Shown here: positions 37,201 through 47,965 of the stretch, one piece after another | Position numbering within the stretch: the first letter of the stretch is position 1 | Layout: each line of letters begins with the position of its first letter | Assembly (NCBI GenBank): GCA_028554755.1 | Contig: JAPTOF010000001.1 | Coordinates: 5,810,501 to 5,874,500, forward strand | Source: Cordia subcordata | Lineage: Eukaryota; Streptophyta; Magnoliopsida; Boraginales; Cordiaceae | DNA length: 64,000 nucleotides | Reading direction: 5' to 3' | Position numbers and translations under genes: made by a program | The notes under the pieces: model-generated | What the model saw: only the letters and a program-made list of their open reading frames with translations | What the model was told of the DNA's origin: nothing | The model's database searches: none

Positions 37201-40059
37201 TTCCTAGAGCTTGGTATTATAAGCTGTCTAGTTTTTTAGTTGCTAAACAGTTCCATATGAGTACTGCAGATAACTCTCTTTTCATTCACAAAACAGCTAC
37301 AAATTATACTTTCGTATTGGTTTATGTGGATGATATTATAGTTACAGAAAGTTCAACTTCTTTTATTACTGCTTTATTGGAGGCCATGAGTACTCAGTTT
37401 GCAATGAAGGACTTGGGATCATTATCATACTTTCTGGGTATAGAGGTCAAATGCACTTCTAATGGCATGGTTCTTCATCAAGCTAAGTATGCAAAAGAAA
37501 TCTTAGCACAAGCAGGAATGTTTGAATGCTCTACTGTAACAACTCCAACTGTTTCTAAGGTTTCTGCACTCACTGAAGCAAAGTCCATACCTTATTCTAA
37601 TGGTACACAGTTCAGGAGTTTGGTTGGTTCACTTCAATACTTAACAGTCACAAGGCCAGACCTTCAGTATGCTATCAACACATTGTGTCAACACATGCAT
37701 TCTCCTACAGTAGCAGATTTTGATTCACTCAAGAGGACTTTAAGGTATCTTAAGGGGACTTTAAGTCAAGGTCTTTATTTTCAGCCTGGACCACTTTATC
37801 TTCATGCTTACAGTGATTTAGATTGGGCTTCTGATGTGCAAGATAGAAAATCAACAACAGGCTATGTTGTTTTTCTAGGACCTAATGTAATTTCTTTAGC
37901 CGATGAATGCAAATTTTGTGTATAATTTTCATTATCATTTTCACAATGTATTTGTTCAAGTAACATGATGGAAAGAAGAGGTCTTGAATTGGGACAGTTG
38001 TCTTTCTTTAAGTTCTTCTTCTACATTTTCTCCTTTTCTCTCTGTTTCTGTACTTTTTTCTTTTTATTACCTTGGGGACGGAGTGGGGTTATGTTGAATT
38101 GTAATGTTAAATGAGGTATTAGCTATCTACTATAGAAACTCTTCCTTAAATGTTCAGTTCTAATTTGAGTAGCTTTTCTGGCATTTTTGCTTGAAAAGTA
38201 TGTTCATTTGTGTTTATTTGTGCTTTACCTATAAACATACATACTTACCTGGCGCAATATTCTGTGACATATTTACACAAGTATACAATTTCAAAAGAAA
38301 CGTATATAAATAAGTACTCATAGTTTGCCTTTCTTTGAGGAATTAACCATTTGAATGCCAGCATTTGCTTCATATGAACAATCACGATACTAGCAATAGA
38401 ATCTATACACAGGTTGGAGACAGGTGTTCTTGGGAGGGCAAAACCATTTGGAGTTGAGATACGTAATGTAAAATGTGTAAGATGCGGGAACTTTGGCCAC
38501 CAGAGTGGTGATCGTGAATGTCCACTGAAAGATGTTATAATGCCAAATGAAGAGAATCGATTAAAAAGAGATGACCCTCTTACAGCTATCCTTGCACAGA
38601 CAGATTCCAGTGAGGTGATACCATCGATTGAAATCTCATGATTTTCCTTGTATTCTTCTCATTTGGTGGTCTTTTGGTGTAAAATTCTTTTGTATAGGAG
38701 GCTAACTTTAAACAAAAAAGAATGATTGTTACGTTTCCTATTTGAGAGCTAGCTATGGAATTTGAGTCATGAATGGATAACTTAATTTTCCCCTTTTTAT
38801 AATGACTTTTTAATCTCCTTCTATTTTCCTGTGTGTATTTGGACAAGAGAGCAAGTAGAATCGATAATGAGCATCTGTGGTAAACCAACAATCTCATATG
38901 ATTAAAGGAAGACATTGTGGGATGACCTATGCACGAATATGGTAGAGTAAAAACAAATGTTATGGAAGGGTCAAATGTTATGCTGTCTATGCTATAAATG
39001 AATATCTGATCTTGCAGGCTGCAGCTGTTATTTCTTCTGCTTTTTTATTTTGGCAATATTTTTTAATGCGTTTTATTCTTAATATCATTCTGCTATTTCA
39101 ATCTTAAAGCGCTATTGACATTGCATTATCCATTTGCTGAAAAAATTCTTAGCTTGGAGCAAAAAAACAGCTGCAGTTTATTTTAGAAACGAGAATAAGT
39201 TATATCTGGTGAATCTGTCTTTGTTCTGCAGCCTTTGAAGTGGGAGCTGAAGCAAAAGCCAGGACTGAGTCCTCCTCGTGGCGGGTTCAACCCCGATGAT
39301 CCCAATCAGCAGATAGTTGCTGAGGACATATTTGATGAATATGGAGGTCAGTGCCTCATTGTATTTTATCAAGTTCCTAAATGTACTCTCCTTGATGCAT
39401 GGATAAGTAGGAAGTTTTTTTAACGTGCAGGGTTTCTTAGTGGAGAAGTGGCTGAATTGTTGGCCGACTTGTCCTCAAGCAAGCCCAAAAAGAGGTCGTC
39501 AGGTAAGAGTAAGCGCAAAAGGCAGTTATCACCGATTACTGCTGAATTGGATGATAGAGAAGAAATTGGATCATCTTCGGAAGATGAAAGAAGTAGAAGA
39601 TCAAAAAACAAGCATAGGAGAAAGACACAAAAACATTACGAATCAAATTCAACCAAGTCAGACTACAATAGGCATCAGAAAAAAAGGGGCAGACGCCGGC
39701 ACTCTAGCTCAAGTTCGTCTGACCATTCGGACTCTGATGAACAACACAGACATAAGCATCGCAGTCAGCACAAACATGTGCAATCGCGCTCAAGTTCATC
39801 TGATCATTCAGACTTTGATGAACAACCCAGACGTAAACATCGCAGCCATCACAAAGACAAGCAATCTCGTTCAAGAAGCTCTAAACATTCAGACTCTGAT
39901 AAACAACACAGGGGTAAACATCGCAGTCATCGCAAACGCATGCAATCTGGCTCAAGTTCATCTGGCCACTCAGATTCTGATACACAATATAGAAGTGAGC
40001 ATCAGCGCCGCCATCATCGTCGGCATTGCCATAATCAGTCTGATTCTTCATCCGAATAA
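31284..40059 (+). CDS. CIR1-like nuclear protein (CIR N-terminal domain, zinc knuckle, Ser/His/Arg-rich tail)
   Basis: Seven exons: 31284-31505, 31956-32018, 32258-32406, 32535-32648, 38413-38614, 39232-39346 and 39431-40059, all GT-AG, joining to 497 residues. The N-terminal part (about residues 40-115) has the CIR N-domain pattern ([19 protein letters not shown], then FMYVRPPGY). A CX2CX4HX6C zinc knuckle spans residues 204-219 ([16 protein letters not shown]), followed by PL as in animal CIR1. The C-terminal third is low-complexity, rich in Ser, Arg, His and Asp, and includes 27-residue tandem repeats from residue 386. Animal CIR1 is a corepressor partner of CBF1/RBPJ and links to splicing. 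Plants lack canonical Notch, so a splicing or nuclear-speckle role is inferred. Intron 4 (5.8 kb) carries a copia insertion. The start at 31,284 (acaatggagg) opens the conserved frame. Confidence 0.85.
32863..33210. repeat. Three-copy 116-bp tandem repeat
   Basis: Three consecutive units of exactly 116 bp (32863-32978, 32979-33094, 33095-33210), each beginning gtaagaagtaaagaag and ending catgacttgatgac. By eye they differ at only a couple of positions (caaattc/cagattc; gttgtcat/gttttcat), indicating recent amplification or active homogenisation. The whole block lies within intron 4 of the CIR1-like gene. Confidence 0.95.
33525..37925 (+). mobile_element. Ty1/copia LTR retrotransposon, 3'-truncated and inactivated
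   Basis: A candidate 5' LTR ends at 33,755 (attcttca) directly before a primer-binding-site-like tggtatccagagcagg (33,756-33,771), complementary in type to initiator-methionine tRNA as in most copia elements. The LTR start is uncertain: tgataagtattg at 33,525 or tgttagatatg at about 33,638. A TATA-like actataaatag lies near 33,681. The coding region shows gag, protease, integrase and reverse transcriptase in copia order. The RNase H part breaks off near 37,895 and no second LTR is found, so the 3' end is missing. It is oriented with the host gene. Confidence 0.85.
33966..37925 (+). pseudogene. Copia gag-pol open reading frame with three in-frame stops
   Basis: One frame runs throughout. An 840-codon stretch is followed by in-frame stops at 36,486 (TGA), 36,831 (TAG) and 37,122 (TAG); there is no frameshift. 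In order it shows a gag region ([15 protein letters not shown]), a CCHC zinc knuckle ([14 protein letters not shown]), the protease site DSGA near 35,023, the integrase pre-domain (LWHQRLGHL) and an integrase core with its D, D and E positions ([20 protein letters not shown]). The reverse transcriptase YVDD box is at about 37,320, and a partial RNase H (SDLDWASD) follows. The domain order integrase-before-reverse transcriptase marks copia, not gypsy. The stops and lost 3' end make it non-functional. Confidence 0.9.
39721..40020 (+). repeat. 81-bp in-frame tandem repeat in the last CIR1-like exon
   Basis: Units start at 39,721, 39,802, 39,883 and 39,964 (last one partial). Each encodes 27 residues beginning with HSD(S/F)D preceded by D, K or G, then Q-x-R-x-K-H-R-S and a Ser-rich end. 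Units are diverged, so the expansion is not very recent. Confidence 0.9.
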
Positions 40060-41261
40060 ATCACTGTATTAGTGCCATGTAAGTAACAGAGTCTTTTATG
40101 AAGACAAGTTTGATTTGTTGAGCGTTCTGTTTTCTTATTTTTCTTGAAAGTCTTTTGGGGTGTCCGAAAAACCAATAATCCGAAAACTGAAACTTACAGA
40201 GGATGCAGTTGGGAAGCCGCTTCTAGCATGAATTCTGATTCAGTACATTGGTGGGAAAGTCTCCTTGTCAGCCCCCTCTCGTGTCTCAAAACTCCTCTGT
40301 AATTTCAGCCAACCTGTTCATCAAAATATCATATTGATGACCTGAGGATTGAAAGTCACCACCTCGATACCTGGTGGTGCTCTGATCAACAACATAGTTG
40401 CCGAGCTCCGTGCGAGGATCGAGGTGGCCTAGCAACGAGGAGCGACATGGTCGTTGTGCACCGGGGGAGGATCAAGGTGGGATAAGCATTGACGCGCACG
40501 GTTGACCAAGATAAACCGGGGGCGCCTTGGTGGGTGCCCTTGGCTACTTCAGTTTTGTGTGTATTCTCAAGGCATCTAAAATGACTTTCCAGCATATTAT
40601 GGTTCATCTTTTCTCCTCTAATCTCTTTTGGGGTGCTGAATGTTGTTAGCATGTTACATGTATATGGTCTGCTCTATGGAAAAGCTAAGGAGCCATGCCT
40701 CACAAGTTATATGCTGGGGGAGCCCCTGTTTTTGTTGTATTATTTTGAGTACTCTATAAAAATTGAGCATACCTGTTGGCTAATTGTTGAATTATGAAGT
40801 GCAAAAGGTGGGAAAACTACCAAAATTAAAATGTAAATGTTGCCTTTTTATCGAATAGGAATTTAGAGGGAAGCGCAATGCGAGTGAAAATATTCTTTCA
40901 GATGATAATTAAAGTATTCTTGTTCTAGTTTGTAACATCTCTTTTGATCGACAAGGGAGAGATAACGATTTGACAATTGAAGTGACGATTAATGTTCGTT
41001 TTTCAATTTTTTACGCTACATTTCCCAACATAATCGTATGATTCACAAAGGTCATCAATCTGTATCTAGGATAGTTGCTAAAGAGATTACTACAACAATC
41101 ATTTTAATTGTGACCCAATTTGAGTGCAATTAATTAGAGTATTAAACCAAAAAAAAAAATGAAAAAAAAAAAACTTTTTCTCCGTTCCAGAAACGCAGAA
41201 AAGCGACAAAAGCAAAAAAACCCTTGTTAGTTTTTTCCCTCCACGGTCGCGTTATTTGCTC

Positions 41262-41301
<40 letters not shown>

Positions 41302-41347
41302 ATTCTCTCTCTCTAGGGTTTTACAAACTTTTGGGGGTTTTTGACTC
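40060..41347. other. Interval between the CIR1-like and SWIB genes
   Basis: It starts with the 3' untranslated region of the CIR1-like gene (an AATAAA overlaps its stop codon) and ends with the leader of the SWIB gene, which includes a (CT)n tract. Positions 40,380-40,520 form a short GC-rich patch without recognisable coding sense. No further gene is seen. Confidence 0.5.
41263..41315. repeat. (CT)n microsatellite in the SWIB gene leader
   Basis: A run of ct dinucleotides, briefly interrupted by caatatt, lies 30-85 bp upstream of the SWIB start codon. Pyrimidine-rich leaders are common in plant housekeeping genes. The minus-strand open frame through it is a shadow. Confidence 0.9.
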
Positions 41348-43239
41348 ATGGCATCTAGGGTTTTCGGCAACCGATGTCGTACCTTGATGGCGGCCGCGAA
41401 GAGCTCCGCCGCCACCTCCACCGCCACCGCTACCAAAGCTCGCGGTCGCACCACCGGGATACTGAAGCCCGTTCCTATCTCCCCTGTCCTCGGGAAGTTT
41501 CTCGGCTCCTCCGAAGCTTCTCGTACCGAAGCTGTCAAAAAAGTGTGGGAACACATCAAGACTCACAACCTTCAGGTATACATACACATACCTATGTATT
41601 TGCTCATTTCGCTTATTTCCTGTACTAATTTAGTAATTTTTGGTTCTATTTTATGGTGCATTATGTTTCTGTTTTTTGTTAGCTGCTCTGCAATTTTATA
41701 CCTCTGTGTGTGTGTACATGCATTATATGCATATTCGTTTCTATTATTTTTCTTAGTTAGTTTTTAGTCTTATGACCCATGCAATTAGTGTTTGCGTACG
41801 CGTATAAGAATGGCCTAATTTTTATGTTGTTCTTTTGTTCATGCGGTGCTTTTATGTTTTATATAAGAAGAAAATTTGGGGTGTTCAGTTCATGTTGTTG
41901 GGCGACATTTATCTTAGTTTTGATGGAGTATTATAGTCGATAAGCTGTTAATCCGTTGGTAGGTGATATGAAATTGATAAGACCGCGTGCATGACTGCAA
42001 TACGAGCTTGAGAGCTTTCTTTATATAGTGAGGATATTGAGAATTTTCTGAAGATTATTGTCTTACACATTCTTTTGGCTACTCGGTACTCATAAATTTA
42101 ACTTTGGATGGTAAGTTCTTCTAGGCAAGTGTCCCTTGAAGAAGCAGGAAAGGGGGGGGGGGGGGCACTTTAATACCAAAGAGACTAAAAGATCTGTTGA
42201 GTTATCCATAATGCAGAACGAGAGCAAATTGCTTTGTAAATTCTTTTCTTATTATTAAGCTTTCCACCCCCCAATAGCATATTCACTATAATTTCAAGTT
42301 AAAATAAAGTTCTATGTTCTTTCAGGTGGTGGTATATCATGTGTTTACTTGTATAGAGAGCGTGATTACCTCTAATCTAAATATATGAGAAAACATTGTT
42401 TCGTTCCCAAAGTATATCAGTTACCATGGATCTTTATGTGAATTTTGTATCAAAATGCACCTTCAGATTCAATTGCTAGCCCTTGCATTTTTTTGGTTGA
42501 CAAACTGTTGGGCATTGGAGAAGTGCAAGTTAAATTTAAGTATCTTATGTTACTTAAAAATTTAGAAGGCCCTGAGGCATGATCTGTTAGTAAACTCTTC
42601 CTTGAGCATGTAGGTTCAATTAACAGGAACATGTGAAGTAATTATCTATAGCAATATGTAACAAGTACTTGATGTTTTTATCGTGGTCCACAGAAATTTA
42701 TCTTGCTGTAGGAACTTTCAACTGTTCCATTTCACATCAAGACATTTTTTGCTCTATTCTTCACATGATTTCCGTTTTAAAACTGAGAATAGGACATCTC
42801 TTATGTGCTTTTCTGTACCTGATTTTGCTATGTCTGAAAACTCCCCTGGAACAAGAACACAATGTCTATGTAGTTTCTTATCATCAGCCTGAGCATAGTG
42901 CTTTTCAACAATCATATTGACCTTTACTTTTCACATGGAAAGTGTCGAAGTATAATTTAGGCAGTAAAGACATCTTATGGATGTTTAAATTTACCCTGTT
43001 ATACCAGGCACTCTTATATTCTGTAAGAGATAAATCTAGGTTGTCGTTATTGCGTTTTCTAATGTTGTTTTAAATAAATGAAGTAAGTTTTAAAATGGCG
43101 TGCCTTCTTGCAGAATCCAGCGAACAAGAGAGAGATCAATTGTGATGAGAAGTTGAAGACAATATTTGATGGCAAGGACAAAGTGGGGTTTCTGGAGATC
43201 GCGAGATTGTTGTCCAAGCATTTTCAGAAGACTGGTTGA
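41348..43239 (+). CDS. SWIB/MDM2-domain protein, probably organelle-targeted
   Basis: Two exons, 41348-41575 and 43114-43239, joined in phase 0 by a GT-AG intron, giving 117 residues. Residues 1-33 are rich in Ala, Ser, Thr and Arg and lack acidic residues, like a mitochondrial or plastid transit peptide. Residues about 38-115 form a complete SWIB domain (PVPISPVLGKFLG, VWEHIKTHNLQNP, KREINCDEKL, FLEIARLLSKHF). Small stand-alone SWIB proteins of about 100-140 residues are a known plant family, related to a subunit of SWI/SNF chromatin complexes; several are reported in organelles, where nucleoid roles have been proposed. The exact target here is inferred only from composition. The start ATG lies just after the leader's (CT)n tract, and the alternative downstream methionine (residue 14) would lose part of the transit-like segment. 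Confidence 0.9.
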
Positions 43240-44689
43240 CCTTCTCTGGGCTAGACTTTTTGAACTCTTTCATCTTTTGTGGCCCATATTTCAGTGTATC
43301 CAATCCAATGTGTCTGCTCTAGCCCGTCCACCTTTCTCTTTCCCTTCTGGTTATTTTTTCTTTTTTGTTTTGGATTTGTGATTATAAGTTCTAGTCCTTA
43401 GGCATGATGTGTTATGTTGCCTCTCCTAATCTCGAATATGATGTGAAAGCTGCACAGGTCTTTCTAGGTGAAATTATCACTTATTTCGGGGTATTTAGAT
43501 GCTTTGTTTATACGTGCGTCAACTCTGTTATTTCTGCTAACTTGCTGGCAATCTTCTGTTAATGACTTCAAAAATCAAAAAGCATTGCAGTTTGTTTATT
43601 GCTGACATAGAAGATCTTGGCTTGCATGGCACTCCTTTTCCTGGTCAAAAGGAAACTATGTTAACGAAATAAACAGGATAAGCTTAGTCATCCAATACCA
43701 AGGGCAAGTAGTTGAGACGGCGCATTAATTGTGTTTAGAATAATTTTATTTTAAGATACTCATCTTATTAAAACGAGGATTAATCTTATAAGGCTTAAGA
43801 TATTTTATTGCGTGTATCTTATCAAAACTCAAAATAAAATTATTCCAAACACACCATAAGTCCTAGGGCAAACCTTAGTGTGAGCTTTCTCGTTAAGTTT
43901 ATTGCTTTAGTTGAATCTTTATCGCATTCCAACTAGGTTCAGAATGCTTTCGTGAGGACAAACTACTAATCCACTTTGTGAATTTTTTTCACTGAGACAT
44001 GGAGGATAAAAGTCATTTGTTTTTTTCAGCTACTCTATAACTCATATAATCTGGACCAAGGGATGGAAGATGGTTGAAGGTCAGGTGGACTGAAGACTTG
44101 GGATGTGATTCTACATTGGATTATTGAGGAATTTGACAATATTAGTTCTTGAATATTAAGCATGATGTCAATATAAATCGTATACTTACCCACCTTTTTT
44201 CTCTCAAAGAATCGTCTCAAAGCTCACCAGATCTTCTCCATTGCGCTTTTTTTTTTTTTTTTTTCCATTGAGCATTGACCTTAGGCTGGTGGCTCTGGCT
44301 CTTTGGTTTCTTTTCTCTTTCTTGCTTTCACTTTCTTCTTTCTCTTTGGTTTTACAGATCTATTTTATTATGTTTTTATTTGGCTATGTTCATGGTCTTA
44401 ATTTTATTTGAGAGACTCGTGGTTACCTAATTTAGAATAAGGATCCTTTGTTCCAGACTCTTGGTTCTTCTTTTGGGAGTTCGTTACTGCTCAACCTGTC
44501 AACCATGTATCTTTGTTTAGGCTTTCACGATCTATATTACATGCTTGGTTATTCATCTCCTTTGCTTGATGTGTTTCCACCATTGTGGTGGTTTCTTTTG
44601 ATTAGAAAAATCTCTACTAAAAGTGTTAGTGGCTAGTATGGCAAGCTCACTTTCCAAGTTTTCTGTGTTTGGGTATGAGAACCCTTGTA
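43240..44689. other. 3' flank of the SWIB gene and intergenic DNA
   Basis: The first few hundred bases are likely 3' untranslated. A small MITE lies at 43,731-43,852. The rest carries no recognised gene. Confidence 0.5.
43731..43852. mobile_element. Small MITE with gtgttt-g/a-ga ends
   Basis: The left end gtgtttagaataatttta and the right end taaaattattccaaacac are inverted copies with a single mismatch near the tip. The interior, about 80 bp, contains aagatac/gtatctt segments and can fold. It is non-coding. The gtgttt/aaacac ends recall hAT-type MITEs. Confidence 0.7.
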
Positions 44690-45020
44690 TCACCCTGTTG
44701 TCTTTTCTAGGTTCGCCGTTTTTATGGCTGTTATGGAGGGTGTTCGAGGCGTGTTTTTTATAAAAAGGGTTAACCAAAAGAGAACCCCTTTCCCACCTGG
44801 TCAGAGGCCCCTTAACCAGGCGGGAGGTAAATCGAGGGATGTGCGTGAGTGGCAGCCCGACCAGAGAGAGGACCAACGGGCGTGGAAATCCAGCAACAGC
44901 CCCCGCAATATTTCAGCGGAGTACTGCCACCACACGAACTCGATCCCGCGTTGTCAGGGTGTCTCCACCCCAATTATCTGGCCATTTACCAACTCACCTA
45001 TGCCCCTGGGGGCGAGGCGT
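44690..45020 (-). mobile_element. tRNA-derived SINE-like element
   Basis: On the minus strand the element begins near 45,018 with gcccccaggggcatagg. It shows a box A-like taggtgagttggtaa and a box B-like ggatcgagttcg about 40 bp further on, followed by a GC-rich body ending near the ttaaccc at about 44,770. It is far richer in GC than its surroundings, and the open frames crossing it on both strands lack any domain. The SINE family is not identified and the 3' boundary is approximate. Confidence 0.5.
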
Positions 45021-46722
45021 GTGTTTTATGTTATAATGATTTGTGGATCTTTTGGTATTGCCATGATTAGTGGTAGTTGATTATCTCTATCATTTTCAAT
45101 CATATTTTAAAGTCTTTATTGTTTTGATTGTGTACTTATTGGACTAGATATAATTGTCCTCTCACGTTTTTTGTTAGTTTAATATAAGATCTGTTTGTTG
45201 ATCGATTACCTCTATAATTTGCCAATTTTGTAGAGATTTTTGTGTTATTTTTATCGAAACTCATTGCTTACTTGGCTTTTATATACACTCACTGAAATAA
45301 GCACATTTTTTCTCATTAATTTGTACGCCTCAAATTTGTTAATGAAGTGAAAGAGTGAATATGACAAACCTTGTGTTTGGATTCATGAGGAAAAGTTTAA
45401 GAAATGAAAGGAAAATATAGAATGATAAAGAAAACTAGTTTTATTACCTCGTCCAATGTAATGGGTATAGATTGTTTTAAATTTAAAATTATTTTCTAAA
45501 ATATTTAATGACAACATTCTTTTAACTGATGCGTATTATCTTAATATTTCATTCTCCGGCACTTGATCAAGTTCAAGTATTATTTTTCTCAACTTTGCGA
45601 TCCGACCGAAAAATTTTGGGTTCGGGTCTAGATAATGTTAGGTCTGGATTTGGATTTTTTGACGAGTTTCTCGTCAAATTTTGCACTACTTGAACTCAAC
45701 ATGAACATTTGAATTTTTAGTTTTTATTAGTACTTTAATATTTTCTTTTTTTCTCAACTTCTTGTACATATGTTTGAATCAAGTCTGAATTACCATGATA
45801 TAATCTAATAATTAGCCAAAAAACTAAAACATAATAAGAAAGCCCAAAACTTGATCGGGTTTATAAATTTCAATACCGGATATTTTCTTTTTGCACATAA
45901 AATTTGAAAATCTAATTAATTCTCACCCTTATATAAGGAATTAACTGTTACACAAATTAAAACATCCTATTCAAAAAAGGGTCTAAAAGTTTTGCATGTA
46001 ATTAATCCATTGAAATACTAACGGCACAAGAGCAAATTATATGAACAAGAGAAAGAAAAACAAAGAATGAGTAATTAAAATAAAGAAAAAATAAAAGAAT
46101 GAGTAATTAAAATAATCAATCGCGAAGCTGCCAAAATCTCTGAAGTAGATGGTTCTAGTTGATTTGAAAATAATGATTTGGACAAGTATAAATGTCAAAT
46201 AATTATTATGAAGTAGGAGATTGAATACTCCCCAACCACTCCCTTTTCCCCACGTTTCCAAAATCCAAACGAAGCTCTACAAGGACTCGTTTGAATTGAT
46301 TTTTAAAAAATATTTTTTAAATTTTAAAAATGTATTTTTTTCTAGGAGGTTGAATGGTTTTTGGAAAAAAATAAATTTGAACTTTGTCTTAAAAACTTTA
46401 ACTTTATTTTTTTCTGTAACCCACTCAAATATTTATTTTAAAATTTTAATTTTTAAAGAAAAGTGCATTTTCATAAAAAAGAAAAAATAATCTAAAGACC
46501 CTAACTTTCAAAATCATATTTCGCAAAAAAGAAAAAAAAAAGAAAGAAAAATTCAAAATCATACTGGAGCTAAGGCCCACTCCAATGCGTACCCATCTTG
46601 TAGCTTAGCTGTAGTGAACAGATATATCTTTGCCACCCGATTCTCTTCCCAAGATTTTTCCATATCCTGTAACTCTCTCATAATCAATAATTGGGCTAGG
46701 CCCACCCCGATCTGTACCCATC
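45021..46722. other. Intergenic, AT-rich
   Basis: No exon chain or RNA gene is visible. Short open frames are low-complexity Phe/Lys/Ile-rich translations. Confidence 0.5.
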
Positions 46723-46845
46723 TAAGAGAGTGTTTGGTTTTGCCTATTTGGTGCTTATAAGCACCCAAACAGTAAAAAATATGTGTATAAATATTTTTTA
46801 GGTGCTTATAAACATCTAAAATAAGCAAAGCCAAACATCCTCTAA
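46723..46845. mobile_element. Hairpin-forming MITE with gagtgtttggt-type ends
   Basis: The left end taagagagtgtttggttttg and the right end caaagccaaacatcctctaa are inverted copies with a few mismatches. An inner pair ggtgcttataagcacc/ggtgcttataaacat extends the hairpin. It has no coding potential. Ends of this type are typical of hAT-like MITEs. Confidence 0.75.
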
Positions 46846-46969
46846 CTCGTTCTTGTCTACATAAACCCCCACTTTTCTTGATTTTTTTCCCTCTTTTTCT
46901 TTCTTTTTTCTTTTCTCTATTTTGTTTTGGAAAAATCCCACAAACAATTCTCATTGTTTGTTCACCTTT

Positions 46970-47448
46970 TTAAATTGGTTCCTATTATTTTAAAATATTT
47001 AAATTAATCTTTAACATTTTACAAAAATATTGAAATCAGTCTTCAATATTTCATAAATATAGTCAAATTAGTTCTTATTATTTATAAACACTCACATTAG
47101 TTCATAATGTTTCACGGAAATAATCAAATTATCATTGTTTGGAACAATTTTTATATTAGTCCTCAGTATTCTATAAACTTATTCAAAAAAACTGGGACTA
47201 ATTTGAGTAAGTTTATAAATATTTGGAACACATTAATTTCAACTTTTAAACTCACATAACTTATTTTGAGTGTCTAAAGTTAGGCCAAGTTAGATTCTAA
47301 ACAATGAACACTAATTTGACTATATTTATAAAACTATTGAGAATTAATATAAATAGTTCTAAAAAATAGACATTAACTTGATTATACTTATAAAATATTG
47401 TGAATTAATTTAACTATTTAAATAATAAGGACCAATTTAAAAAATAAT
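46970..47448. mobile_element. Foldback element of about 480 bp with ttttaaattggt ends
   Basis: The left end tttttaaattggttcctatt and the right end aataaggaccaatttaaaaa are inverted copies. Several internal phrases (tttataaa, attagtt/aactaat types) also recur in opposite orientation along the whole length, so the element could fold into one long imperfect hairpin. No protein is encoded. Confidence 0.65.
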
Positions 47449-47483
47449 AACAACAATACACACACACATATATATATATATAT

Positions 47484-47703
47484 TGCTAGAAGAAAAATTC
47501 AACTGGCGGAGCTCAATCATCAATACACTTTATGGAATCCGACTACAAACTAATGAATCTTGAGTGCACACCACGTCCCCTATATCATCCACCAGTTAAG
47601 TCGAGGGCATGCAAGCCAAGGCAAATGACCACTAAATTGGATTTGAACTCGCATTATAAATTATATCTATGTCTAATTTTTATTATTGGGACATAATGGA
47701 AAA
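47484..47703. repeat. Dispersed repeat, related to 15,255-15,475
   Basis: It has the same order of shared blocks as the copy at 15.3 kb (gagtgca-, -agttaag-, -ttggatttgaact-, -ctaattttta-tattg-gaca-). Its orientation is the same. It lies about 260 bp upstream of the NUDT3 start. Confidence 0.55.
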
Positions 47704-47819
47704 CAACAATAATAGAGACTTATCGTGTAGGGTCTTTAGATGTCCCAACCATTCATTTCCCTTGCTGCCCATTTCCGAAATGCTGACAAAGCTACAGGGT
47801 TGTAACTTTCAATCATCAT

Positions 47820-47965
47820 GGAGCTGATTGGCCCACCACGACGTAGCGATGCCTACCAATCTAATCTCACTTGCAACTATAAATTTCATGCAAGTTTCTT
47901 CTTCGTGGACATCAAAAACAAGAACTTTGTAGATCATATAGTGTAAGAAAAAGAGTATCACAGAA
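47820..47965 (+). promoter_or_regulatory. Core promoter and leader of the NUDT3-type gene
   Basis: A good TATA box (actataaat, 47,876-47,884) lies about 80 bp before the start codon, with an inverted CCAAT-like gattgg at about 47,826. Transcription would be expected to start near 47,910, giving a leader of roughly 55 bases. The start codon context is acagaaatggct. Confidence 0.6.

Larger units (their letters stand above)
32649..38412 (+). other. Intron 4 of the CIR1-like gene, enlarged by repeats and a retrotransposon
   Basis: The intron joins codon phase 2 on both sides (AG|gtgtgt ... acag|G) and is 5,764 bp, while all other introns of the gene are below 620 bp. It holds a three-copy tandem repeat and a decayed copia element in the sense orientation. 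After about 37,925 the remaining 490 bp to the acceptor look like ordinary intron. Confidence 0.8.

Noticed and set aside
39425..40072. 215-codon plus-strand open frame overlapping the CIR1-like last exon
   Set aside because: It is a shadow frame created by the 81-bp repeat. The overlapping frame continues the conserved protein and joins in the correct phase.
41227..41559. Minus-strand open frame over the SWIB exon 1
   Set aside because: It is generated by the (CT)n microsatellite and the antisense of a real exon.
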